A stretch of DNA of 64,000 nt from DASQPA01 sp035644215 (GTDB lineage: Bacteria; Acidobacteriota; Thermoanaerobaculia; Multivoradales; UBA5704). Under the pieces are notes generated by a model, which was not told the origin of the DNA, searched no databases, and saw only the letters and a program-made list of their open reading frames with translations. Each line of letters opens with the position of its first letter. Positions within the stretch are counted from its first letter, which is position 1. Below are positions 55,011 to 63,019 of this stretch, piece by piece. A program made the position numbers and the translations under genes. Location: the NCBI GenBank assembly GCA_035644215.1, contig DASQPA010000200.1, positions 1-64,000 on the forward strand, written 5' to 3'.

Positions 55011-55057
55011 TGGTGGGCCGTCAGAGACTCGAACTCTGGACCCGCGGATTAAAAGTC
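55011..55057 (-). other. 3' fragment of a tRNA-Lys(UUU) gene, candidate attachment-site remnant
   Basis: On the minus strand the sequence runs from the anticodon loop (CTTTTAA) through TCCGCGGGTC, a perfect T arm (CAGAG-TTCGAGT-CTCTG) and ACGGCCC to an encoded ACCA. The D arm and the 5' acceptor strand are missing: the bases before the anticodon (GGGCCCGGACAGA) do not form a tRNA. Integrases commonly use tRNA 3' halves as attachment sites and leave such displaced fragments. By that geometry the inserted DNA would lie on the right-hand side. Confidence 0.7.
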
Positions 55058-55406
55058 TGTCCGGGCCCATCCGCCACAATCCTCCACAACACGTCAACCC
55101 CCTCATTCTGCGCAGTTTATGCCTCTCTTTAGGGTATCTGAAGGTTGTGGAAGATTGCCCAGGTTTGGCCGGCACTGTACCGAAAGTGTACCGAATTTTC
55201 CGGCACCATGGCGCCGTGTCGCCTGAGCAGGTGGCCCGGTGAACCGCCGCGACCAGCCCGGCCAGCGGGCCCTCCCGACCAGGGTTTCAGCATTGGCGCA
55301 CCAGCACCCCGAGGTTCCCCCAGCCGGTTGAACCCGCCCCTCCCGGCAGTGTCCGCGGGACAAAGGCCCCGCCTCCAGCTTCCCTCCTCCCCCACCCCAC
55401 CCCACC
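55058..55406. other. Intergenic stretch before the RepA-like gene
   Basis: No convincing gene. It holds two direct copies of TGTACCGAA (55176-55184 and 55187-55195), 11 bases apart, followed by AATTTTCCGGCACC. Paired direct repeats next to a replication gene could be binding sites, but two copies are weak evidence. Confidence 0.35.
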
Positions 55407-55502
55407 CTGACGCCGATCGCCGACTCGCCCGACGACCCCAAGGCTCTCCTCCTCGCGGCCAAGGCTCTGGTCTTCTGCGGCTTCCCCTACCAGAAGAGCT
55501 CG

Positions 55503-56267
55503 TTGACCACCGTCGTCCGGGAGGCCCACCTCGGGGCCGACACCCACCTGACCGTCTACCTCGCGACGACCGAGCCGGGCATCCCCACCCCCTACGGCGC
55601 CGACCGCGCTCTCCTCGCCTGGATCACCACCCTCACCTATGATACCGGCTTCGTCACCTTCACCAGCCTGACCGACTTCTTCAACGCCTTTCGCCTCGCC
55701 CGCTCCGGCGTCCAGTACCGGCGCTTCGAGGAGCGCCTCCATCGCCTCTTGAGCTTCTCCCTTTCCTTGATCCTGCGCACCCCGGGTGGTGTCTCCCGTC
55801 TCAACATGAGGCCTCTCCAGAGAGCCTACACGCCGAGGGATGGTGTCGAGGCGCGCCGGCTGCTCGCCCTAGAGACCCACTCCCAGCTCTCTCTCCTCCC
55901 CTCGGACGTCAAACGCTACGGCATCCTCCTCGACCCGGTGTTTCATGAGTACCTGCGCAATAACCCCGTGGTCCTGCCGCTCGCCCTCATGCGGCGGTTC
56001 CACAACCGCCCTCTCTACTGGGATGCCGCCTCCTACCTCCTCTATCGATGCTGGTCGTCCCGCGCCCCCTGCGTGATCCCCTGGAAGATCGTCCGCCGCC
56101 AGCTCGCGAGCGTCGACCAGCTCGACCGCCGGCTGGCCCTCTCCTTGAACCGTGTGGCCGACGAGATCCGCGCCGACTATCCGGACTTCCCGGTCCGGGT
56201 CAAGCCCGGCTCACACGATCTCGTGGTCGCGCCGTTCCGGCCGCCCAGGGAGCACTTCAGGGTCTAA
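55503..56267 (+). CDS. RepA-like plasmid replication initiator, N-terminus uncertain
   Basis: The 254 residues from the TTG resemble the RepA_C family of plasmid replication proteins: PYGADRALLAWITTLTYDTG near 28, then YRRFEERLHRLLSFSLSL, a middle LPLALMRRFHNRPLYWDAASYLLYRCW, and a C-terminal segment ending DYPDFPVRVKPGSHDLVVAP. Family similarity continues upstream in the same frame (KALLLAAKALVFCGFPYQ, from about 55430), but no ATG, GTG or TTG lies there, only a CTG at 55407. The true start is therefore either CTG or lost by decay. It points away from the synthetases, beside a relaxase remnant, so it belongs to a mobile element rather than to the peptide pathway. It would bind an origin and start replication; none is proven here. 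Confidence 0.65.
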   Translation: MTTVVREAHLGADTHLTVYLATTEPGIPTPYGADRALLAWITTLTYDTGFVTFTSLTDFFNAFRLARSGVQYRRFEERLHRLLSFSLSLILRTPGGVSRLNMRPLQRAYTPRDGVEARRLLALETHSQLSLLPSDVKRYGILLDPVFHEYLRNNPVVLPLALMRRFHNRPLYWDAASYLLYRCWSSRAPCVIPWKIVRRQLASVDQLDRRLALSLNRVADEIRADYPDFPVRVKPGSHDLVVAPFRPPREHFRV

Positions 56268-56339
56268 GGTGACGATCTTGAGAAGTACTTCGAAGAAAGA
56301 GCCTTGCCGACCGCTGTTGAAGACACGAGAGCATGCGGT

Positions 56340-56760
56340 ATGAGAAAAGGTATCCCCGATGGGGCAAGCTCGCGCCGCCCAGGAGATCGCCTTCGATTCG
56401 TCGCCCGGAAGATCTCCGCTTCGCTCCGGGTCGATGGCCTGGACCTCCAGGCCGCCCTGGAAGCGGCGGAAACCTCGACGGCATCTCCGATGCCGACGCT
56501 CGCCGGCTGGCTGATGCGCGCCCACGCGGAGGTGAACCCTCGCGTAGAGCGGCCGGTCTATCACTTCGGCCTGAGCCTCTCCCAGGGCGGGCACCTGATA
56601 CCGGCGAAGTGGAACGCCGCGGTGGACCGGGGCTCAATCGGATCAGGCTCTGGTCATTGCCCATGGGGACACCGACCGGGAGCACTTCCACATCGTCGTC
56701 AACCGGGTGGAGGAGGACCGCCGGACGTGGGAGCCGAAAGCCGACATGGTCAAAGCGTAG
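56340..56760 (+). pseudogene. Relaxase (mobilization nuclease) gene, frameshifted
   Basis: Starts MRKGIPDGASSRRPGDRLRF, like the N-termini of MobA/VirD2-type relaxases, and continues with PVYHFGLSLSQGGHLIPAKW. Near 56620-56640 the frame changes by one base. In the new frame the sequence reads DQALVIAHGDTDREHFHIVV followed by NRVEEDRRTWEP, the histidine metal-binding motif (HxD...HxHxxxNR) of relaxases, and stops at 56760. An upstream frame and a downstream frame of one family are thus split by a small indel. The C-terminal part is missing, so the protein is short for the family. It lies 72 bases after the RepA-like gene on the same strand; together they look like a plasmid or integrative mobilizable element in decay. 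Confidence 0.65.
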
Positions 56761-56908
56761 CCGCGGCAGACAGCCGGAGTCCGATTCGTTGATACAACGG
56801 ATGCGTTCCGCCGACTTCCTTGTGCCTTTAAATACGGCAAGGCCGCACCACGAACGGCCTCATCCGGGCTCATACGTCAGATCGAGAGACCGGCCGCACG
56901 GGCGGCGC

Positions 56909-58660
56909 TCAGGTAACCGAACAGACATTCATCCACAGCAGGGGCCGGTGTTCAGCCTCGAGGTGGTCAAGGGCGCGGCTGGAGACCGGGCAGCCGACCG
57001 TTACCTCGGGCTCGCCCGCGGTGCGTGCCAGGACGGCCTGGAAGGCGGCGAGGAGGATCATGAAGAGGGCGCTCCCTCCCGCCGGTCGAGGGCGCCCAGG
57101 GCGGTCGCCAGAGCCTCGAGCACGATGCTCGTGGCGACGGCCCCCTCCGAGCTCCGCACCGCCTTCCGGGGACGGTCGGCCGGGAGCTCGACGGTGGGAA
57201 GATCCGCAACTGGTCCCGCTACCACGCCAGTTGCCGTTCGAGCGCCTCGCCGCGCAACCCTTCCCGTGCCAGATGGCGAAGTCGACATAGCGCAGCGGCA
57301 GCTCAGGAGTGCCGGCGCTCCCGGCGGAGCGCCGTAGAGCGTCGCCAGCTCCCGCGCCAGGAGAGTCAGCGAGTCCTCGTCCGCGGCGATGTGATGCAGG
57401 GTGAGGAGGAGATCGTGGGAGCGGGGCTCCCGGTGGATGAGGAGCGGCCGCAGGGGCGCCTCGCTCCCCAGGTCGAAGGGCTGCCGCGTCGCCTCCCGGG
57501 AGAGGCGCTTCGCCTCGGCCTCCCGGCGCGCCGGGTGGAGCCCGGCGAGGCAGACGAGCAGCAGCTCCATGGCCGCCTTTTTCGCCGGCACGATCTCCTG
57601 GACCGGTTCGCCGTCCACCTCGTGGAAACGGGCGAGCAGGACGTCGTGTCACGCCACCACCTGGCAGAGGGCGCGGCCGAGCGCCGCGGTGGAGAGCGGA
57701 CCGATCAGGCGGGCGGCGCCGGGCATGTGGTAGACCGCGGTCCCCGGCTTCAGCCGTTCGAGCAGCCAGAGGCGCGCCTGGGCGAAGGAGAGCGGGAATA
57801 GCGCGTCCGCTCGTGCGGCGCGGACGGAGAGGCGGACGGGGATCCGCCGGGCCCGGGGCGAGCAGCTCCTCGGCCGGCGTGCGGAGGGGGCTCTCTGCGG
57901 TGGGCCGCGCGGCCTACACTTCCGGCGCGGGAGCGAGGCGCGCCAGGGCGCTCCAGTCCAGCTTGCCGTTCGGGGTGAGGGGCAGGCCGGGCAGGAGCAC
58001 GATCGACTGCGGGATCATGGCCCGGGGAAGGAGACGCTGGAGCGACTCGCGAAGCACCGCGGCCTCGACCGACGCGCCCGCCCCGGCGACGGCGTAGGCG
58101 ACCAGGCGCGGCGCGCCGTCCGGGAGCTGAACCAGAACCACCACCTCACGGAGCCCGAGGGTGAGGAGCGCCACCTCCACCTCGGCCGGCTTGATGCGGA
58201 CGCCGCGGATCTTCACCTGCTGGTCGATGCGCCCGAGGAATTCGAGCTCGCCGCCCGTCCGCCGGCGCGCCAGGTCGCCGGTGCGGTAGAGCCGCGCGCC
58301 GGCTGCGAACGGATCGGGAACGAAGCGCTCCGCGGTCAAGTCCGGCCGCCGGTGGTAGCCCCGCGCCAGACCCGCCCCGCCGAGGTGGAGCTCGCCCGGC
58401 ACGCCGACCTGCACCGGGCGCATTCCCCGGTCGAGGACGTGGGCCTGGGTGTTCGCGATCGGCCCACCGATGGCCGGCATCTCGTCCCCGTCGAGCGGGA
58501 CGACGGCGAAGGTCGAGTAAGTCTTGTCCTCGGATGGACCGTAGAGATTCCACACCCGGATGGAGGGATGGGCGGCATGGACGGCACGCACCAAGCTGGC
58601 CGGCCACCCGCGGCCGGACCACCGCCGGCCCGAGGACCGCGCGGCGCGGAGCGCCACGGT
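56909..58660 (-). pseudogene. Decayed NRPS remnant, partial A domain and partial C domain
   Basis: On the minus strand the first part (58657-57914) reads as the C-terminal half of an A domain: NLYGPSEDKTYST, GELHLGGAGLARGYHRRPDL, YRTGDLARR, GRIDQQVKIRG and NGKLDWSAL, then a TAG at 57914. The sequence TPAEELLA that should open a T domain follows, but the T domain is missing. A C domain then begins (PLSFAQARLWLLERL near 57800) and is cut by TGA at 57649-57651 exactly where VVARHD is expected, most simply a CGA to TGA change. It continues (HHIAADED, where the motif Gly is Glu) with at least three frame changes (near 57310, 57250 and 57080) and ends at 56909. Residues 322, 330 and 331 (L, T, Y) match the alanine-type A domains of this locus. 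Clearly not functional. Confidence 0.85.
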
Positions 58661-58800
58661 AGCGTTCGAGATCGACGGCGAGCTCTTCGAGCAGCCGCGT
58701 TTCGAACCGTCCGCTGCGAATTTCCCGGCCTTCTACTGGCGCGCGGGTTGACCGACGACCGGACGTGCCAGATCTTGCGGCCGTCTTGCTGGACCCTACT

Positions 58801-59226
58801 TTACTGCCGAGCCCATAACGGAGACCCCTGCTCATCGCGGAACTCGAAGGTCTTGCCACCCTTCTTGATCTGTCGGGCGAGGAGCGCCGGGGCGCCCGCG
58901 ACCTGCAGCTTGGAGCCGATCACCTCGATCGCCTCATCCTTGCCAAAGGCAGCGCCCTGGCGGGTGATGAAGGCCGAGGGCCCGACGAAGACTTCGACCA
59001 CCTGCTTGCCGTCCTTGAGCATCAGATGAGTGCCCTCCACTCCGTTCGGGGCCTGGACCTTCTTGACCTCCTGAATGGAGCCCTTGAGCGTCACTTCCGT
59101 CTTCTTGTCATAGGGCGGCGGCCCCGCGAAGGTGCCCTCCGCGAACGCAAACGTTCCCACAAGTGCCGCGATCACGAGAGTGGAGAGGACGACGAGACTG
59201 AATTTGGCGCCAGGCTGAGTAGACAT
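58801..59226 (-). CDS. Small secreted protein, OB-fold-like, unknown function
   Basis: 141 residues. The N-terminus is a signal peptide (hydrophobic FSLVVLSTLVIAALVGTFAF, then a likely cleavage near AFAEG). The mature part has short beta-strand-like segments (EVTLKGSIQEVKKV, THLMLKDGKQVVEVFVGPSAF, EAIEVIGSKLQV) and ends ARQIKKGGKTFEFRDEQGSPLW, a C-terminal pattern I associate with small periplasmic proteins of Acidobacteriota and relatives. Strong ribosome site AAGGAGAA 5 bases before the ATG. A TATAAT box lies 69 bases upstream, so it may have its own promoter. No cysteines and no core-like C-terminus, so a RiPP precursor role for the radical SAM gene beside it is not supported. Function unknown. 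Confidence 0.75.
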   Translation of the reverse strand: MSTQPGAKFSLVVLSTLVIAALVGTFAFAEGTFAGPPPYDKKTEVTLKGSIQEVKKVQAPNGVEGTHLMLKDGKQVVEVFVGPSAFITRQGAAFGKDEAIEVIGSKLQVAGAPALLARQIKKGGKTFEFRDEQGSPLWARQ

Positions 59227-59294
59227 ATCTGTTCTCCTTGAAGTCTAAAACGGCCTCATGTACTCGAGAGAGGGACATCGTTTTGCCTGAATTT

Positions 59295-59300
59295 ATTATA
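59295..59300 (-). promoter_or_regulatory. Candidate -10 box for the small secreted protein gene
   Basis: A perfect TATAAT on the minus strand in an AT-rich patch between the radical SAM stop and the next start, 69 bases before the ATG. No good -35 hexamer lies at the usual distance, so this is tentative. Confidence 0.33.
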
Positions 59301-59325
59301 CCGCAGCTCCCGTGTGGCTCCGTCC

Positions 59326-61251
59326 CTACATTGCCATCGGCTGGACGGTGCCACCGTTGCCAAGCTCACCCGGGAGGAGGCCCACGCTCTCCCTCTCCGT
59401 CGCCTCCGGCTGTACCACGATGCTCATGTAGGCGCCATCCTCCTCGAAGAGCAGGCCCCGGTCCCGGAGGAGCTTGACTTCCCGCTCGACCTCGTCGGCC
59501 GACATCCCTTCCAGCCGCGACGCCAGGTAGGGAATCTTGGCCTGCTTGGTACAACTCTTGAGCACCTGCAGGGTCGGTGCCTCCAGCCGGTGTTCGATGG
59601 GCTTGGTTCCCCGGCTGTCGTAGACCCAGACACGCCCGTCCTCCTCCCGGAACACCAGCTCCGGCTTGGGGTCTCTCTGCCAGCGCGACTGCCACTGCAC
59701 GCAATGCTCGCGCAGCTTGCCCAGCCATTTCGCCGTGCCCATCAGGTAGGGGGCCTTGAAATCCTCGTCGCGGAAAAAGTAGGCCAGGTGCTCCAGATCC
59801 TCGGCAGGGAACGGGTAGATCGCCGAGTAGAAGTCGCTGGGGCGCAACTTCAGTCCGTATTCCGCCGCCAGCTTGTGATACGGGCTGTAGCGGTCGAAGC
59901 GCACCGGAAAAGCACCGGTCGGCGGTCGCAGGTGCGTCAGCAATGGCAGATCGCGGCAGTACTTCTCGTATACCGACTCCGGTTCTCCAGGGAAACCGAC
60001 CAGGAGGTTCCACAGCGGCAGGACGTCGTACATCTGGCAGTCTATCAAGAAGCGCAGATTCTGGAACGCCGTGGTACCTTTCTTCATCAGTTTGAGGGTC
60101 AGCGTCGACAGCGCTTCGATACCGGGCTGGATGCGCAACACCCGCGCCCTCGCAAGCGCCTCCATCTCATGCTTCTTGAGGTCGGCCTTGACTTCATAGA
60201 ACAGCACCGCGTGCGGCGGCGTAACGAGATAGGGCAGCACTTCGGTCAGGTATTCACGCGGCAGGATATTGTCGACCGACTCGAAGTGGTCGGTCCGTGC
60301 TCCGTACCGCTCGAAGAGCTCCTGCAGCGTCTCTAACGCTACAGCCGGAGCCATCGCGCGATATTTCATGCTCATGCCGTTCAGACCACAAAAGGTGCAG
60401 TGCGACCGCTCACCCCACCAGCAACCGCGCGAGGTCTCGAAAGGTACCCTCGGTTTGATCGGCAGGCCGCGCATCTTGCGCTCGAGCAGCGCGAAGTACT
60501 CGTCATAATCGAGCGGGATCTTGACGTCGATGTCCAGCTCGTCGCCGATCTCGCGGCTCTGGCCGACCGAGGTGAGAGCGAGCTTGCGCCGCGACAGCAC
60601 CCCGGGGATGCGGTGGCACTCCGGCTCCTGCCCCGCGAGCAGGTGCCCGACCAGGCGTGGGAAGCTCTGCAGCGCCGGGCCCGAAAAGACGAAATCGATC
60701 TCCGGCACGTTTTTCGCGATCACCGCGCCCATCGGAGTCTCGCAGTTGGCCCCCCCCATGACGACTACCATCTCCGGCCGTCGCTGCTTGAGCTTCTTGG
60801 CCATGGAGAACGAGCCGATGTTCTGGCAGAACATCGAGGTGAATCCCACCAGATCGTAGCCGGTCAGCTTGTAGCGGTCGATCAGGCTGTCCAAGAAACG
60901 GCCCGCAGTCCGCCGCTTGCTCAAGAGCTGCTCCTTGAATCGGGTCACCTCCATCCGCTGCTCGGCGAAATGACGGTTGAGGTAGCCCTCCGCGTCGTCC
61001 GGCAGGTCGGGAAATGCCACCGCGCTGAAAAACCAGTCACCGAGCCCTGACGTATTGGCCTGCACCGGTCCGGAGATGGCCTGAAAGAGGGGGAGGCCCA
61101 AGTAGTTGACAAAGTCAAGGTTGATATAGAAGACGTCGCAACTGACGCGGTCCCCCATCCCCTCCTGCACCCTGGAGCGGAGCTGCGAGAGGGCGATAGA
61201 GGGAATATCCGCCATCGCAAACGGCATGTTGATGAGCGCGATCCTGTACAT
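59326..61251 (-). CDS. B12-binding radical SAM enzyme of the RiPP-maturation type (candidate C-methyltransferase)
   Basis: 641 residues. Start chosen at 61251 because AAAGGAGAA lies just upstream; an in-frame ATG 8 codons earlier would bury that site. Residues 1-215 form a cobalamin-binding-like domain (MYRIALINMPFAMADIPSIA, VVVMGGANCETPMGA, DFVFSGPALQSFPRL). The radical SAM domain has an unusual CX7CX2C cluster motif (GCWWGERSHCTFCGLNG, residues 276-292), followed by FESVDNILP, LFYEVKADLKK, RIQPGIEALS and LWNLLVGFPGE. These match the family named ribosomal peptide maturation radical SAM protein 1 (TIGR03975 type). Known or proposed members methylate unactivated carbons of ribosomal peptides. 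Here no RiPP precursor is visible; the neighbours are an NRPS thioesterase and a peptide exporter, so a non-ribosomal substrate is possible. Separated from the exporter gene by 88 bases. Confidence 0.88.
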   Translation of the reverse strand: MYRIALINMPFAMADIPSIALSQLRSRVQEGMGDRVSCDVFYINLDFVNYLGLPLFQAISGPVQANTSGLGDWFFSAVAFPDLPDDAEGYLNRHFAEQRMEVTRFKEQLLSKRRTAGRFLDSLIDRYKLTGYDLVGFTSMFCQNIGSFSMAKKLKQRRPEMVVVMGGANCETPMGAVIAKNVPEIDFVFSGPALQSFPRLVGHLLAGQEPECHRIPGVLSRRKLALTSVGQSREIGDELDIDVKIPLDYDEYFALLERKMRGLPIKPRVPFETSRGCWWGERSHCTFCGLNGMSMKYRAMAPAVALETLQELFERYGARTDHFESVDNILPREYLTEVLPYLVTPPHAVLFYEVKADLKKHEMEALARARVLRIQPGIEALSTLTLKLMKKGTTAFQNLRFLIDCQMYDVLPLWNLLVGFPGEPESVYEKYCRDLPLLTHLRPPTGAFPVRFDRYSPYHKLAAEYGLKLRPSDFYSAIYPFPAEDLEHLAYFFRDEDFKAPYLMGTAKWLGKLREHCVQWQSRWQRDPKPELVFREEDGRVWVYDSRGTKPIEHRLEAPTLQVLKSCTKQAKIPYLASRLEGMSADEVEREVKLLRDRGLLFEEDGAYMSIVVQPEATERESVGLLPGELGNGGTVQPMAM

Positions 61252-61339
61252 CGATTTCTCCTTTCCTTCTCTCATGATAGAAATCTCAGCCGTCCTCCAG
61301 CCGTTGGGCCCGGAGACTCCGGATCCAGGCGATCGCCTC
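61252..61339. other. Short intergenic region with two palindromes
   Basis: Just after the exporter stop lie AGGCGATCGCCT (61327-61338) and CCGGAGACTCCGG (61310-61322), both self-complementary. There is no U tract, so a classical terminator is not supported; a processing or protein-binding site is possible. Confidence 0.35.
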
Positions 61340-63019
61340 CTAGGCGAGAGCCCGGTTTTCGTCCATGATCGGTCGTTCGTCCACCAGCTTGCCGTATTCG
61401 AGGTGGACGACGCGGTCGCCGACGCCGTAATAGCTCTCGTCATGACTGATCACGACGACCGCCTTGCCACGCGCGCGCAACTCCGGCAGGATCTGGTAGT
61501 AGAAGACCTGCCGGAACTCGAAGTCCTGATCGGCCGCCCACTCGTCGAAGACGAAAATCGGGGAGTCCTCGAGAAACGCCATGAGCAAGGCGAGCCGTTT
61601 GCGCTGCCCCTGCGACAGCTCGATCGTCGAGAGCTTGCCGCCGGCGACCCGCACCTTGTGCTGCAGATGCAGCTCGACGAGATGCTTACGCGCTCTCTCG
61701 TCGAGGTCGGGCGAATCGAGCCCCAGCAGGGTGTCGAAGAGGAAGAAGTCGGAAAAGACGATCGAGAAGTGCTGCCTGAACCAGTCACGATTGGCCTCGG
61801 TGACGGGCTCGCCGTCGAAGACGATCCGCCCCGAATCGGGCGGATAGAGACCGACCAGCACCTTCGCCAGGGTGGTCTTGCCGGAGCCGTTGCCGCCCGA
61901 CAGGAAGACGACCTCCCCCGGCCGCAGCACCAGGTCGATCGGCCCCAGGCTGAATTCCGGCTCGTCCACCTCCTCGCGCCGGTACCCCAGGACGACACCC
62001 GAAAGCTCAAGGCTCCGCCAGCCGGATCGGGGCAGGGCGCGGTCCTCCTCGCGTTCCTCGCTGGGATCGCTCACCAGCCGGAGGCCGAGCCGCTCGATCT
62101 TCTGCACCGAGACTCCCGCCTGTGCCAACAGGGGGAGGCTGTTGAGAACGACCTGGAACGGCCCGATCATGAACAGCAGGGTGAGCACATATCCGGTCTG
62201 CGCGCTGGCGACTTCGGCACTGCCGGCGGCGTTGGCAACGCCGGCGGTCCGCCAGCCGAAGAGGACGACGCCGATCGAGCAGTAGAAGAGGAAGTTTCCC
62301 CAGTTGGCGCCGGCCAGGAACACTCTCATGAACGCGATCCGGAGGCGGCGGAAATGTTGGGTGGCCACGTCGAGTTGCGCTAAGTAGTCTTCCCTGCGCC
62401 CCCAGCGCATCTTGAGCTCCTTGGTGCCCTGGGTGACTCCGCGGAAGAACTTGAAGAGATCGTCCTCCACTTCGCGCACCAGCCGCTGACGGCGCCAGCC
62501 GGAGCGCATCACTACCAGATAGATCGGCACCATGACGGCCAGGGTCGCCAGCAGAATGAATAGGTTGCTCAGGGACATCCAGGCCATGTAGACCAGGCAG
62601 CCAAAGACCGTGGCGGCGTTGAGGAAGAAGATCGGAAGCGTGGTCAGAGCTCCGGTGATGGACGTGATGTCGTTGGTCAAAGCCACCGTCAAGCGATGCG
62701 CGCCGATCTCCTCCAACCGGCGCATGTCGCTGCCCAGGATCTTGCGGCTGAGCTTCGACTGCAGGTCGGCGACCGCCTGCGCGCCGAGGACGACGAGGAT
62801 CAGGCTGGAGGCCACGCGGGTGACGGAGATCGCCAGGGAGAGCGTGAAGAAGAGGACGGCCAGAACCCATCTGCGGTCAGGTTCCGGCCCCTCCAGAACC
62901 TCTCGGACCACGTGCGGGAGGGCGCCGGCCATGGCGCCGCTCAGCAGGCCGAGAGCCGTGGCGACGACCAGGGTGCTCGTCCGCGAGCACTGGCGCAGGA
63001 TGGCGAACAGATCCTTCAT
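61340..63019 (-). CDS. ABC exporter, cyclic-peptide/siderophore type (SyrD/PvdE-like)
   Basis: 559 residues; one polypeptide with membrane and ATPase parts. Hydrophobic segments include STLVVATALGLLSGAMAG near 15, VLAVLFFTLSLAISV near 55, LPIFFLNAATVFGCLVYMAW near 130, NLFILLATLAVMVPIYLVV near 150, and two near 245-285. The ATPase domain has Walker A SGGNGSGKTTL near 375, signature LSQGQRKRL near 466 and Walker B IFVFDEWAADQD near 486, a combination typical of the exporter family found with non-ribosomal lipopeptides and pyoverdine. ATG at 63019 overlaps the thioesterase stop as ATGA, so the two are co-translated. The longer open frame upstream lies inside the thioesterase gene. Likely role: export across the inner membrane of the peptide released by the neighbouring thioesterase. 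Confidence 0.92.
   Translation of the reverse strand: MKDLFAILRQCSRTSTLVVATALGLLSGAMAGALPHVVREVLEGPEPDRRWVLAVLFFTLSLAISVTRVASSLILVVLGAQAVADLQSKLSRKILGSDMRRLEEIGAHRLTVALTNDITSITGALTTLPIFFLNAATVFGCLVYMAWMSLSNLFILLATLAVMVPIYLVVMRSGWRRQRLVREVEDDLFKFFRGVTQGTKELKMRWGRREDYLAQLDVATQHFRRLRIAFMRVFLAGANWGNFLFYCSIGVVLFGWRTAGVANAAGSAEVASAQTGYVLTLLFMIGPFQVVLNSLPLLAQAGVSVQKIERLGLRLVSDPSEEREEDRALPRSGWRSLELSGVVLGYRREEVDEPEFSLGPIDLVLRPGEVVFLSGGNGSGKTTLAKVLVGLYPPDSGRIVFDGEPVTEANRDWFRQHFSIVFSDFFLFDTLLGLDSPDLDERARKHLVELHLQHKVRVAGGKLSTIELSQGQRKRLALLMAFLEDSPIFVFDEWAADQDFEFRQVFYYQILPELRARGKAVVVISHDESYYGVGDRVVHLEYGKLVDERPIMDENRALA

Noticed and set aside
55011..55085. A complete tRNA-Lys gene
   Set aside because: The D arm and the 5' acceptor strand are missing and the anticodon stem pairs poorly; only the 3' half is tRNA-like.
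54382..55132. Possible heptapeptide-repeat proteins on either strand across the 21-bp array
   Set aside because: A 21-base DNA period gives seven-residue repeats in every open frame on both strands; no ribosome site or conserved domain supports one of them.
58801..59226. Small gene as RiPP precursor for the radical SAM enzyme
   Set aside because: It has a Sec-type signal peptide and a folded-domain-like body rather than a leader and core.
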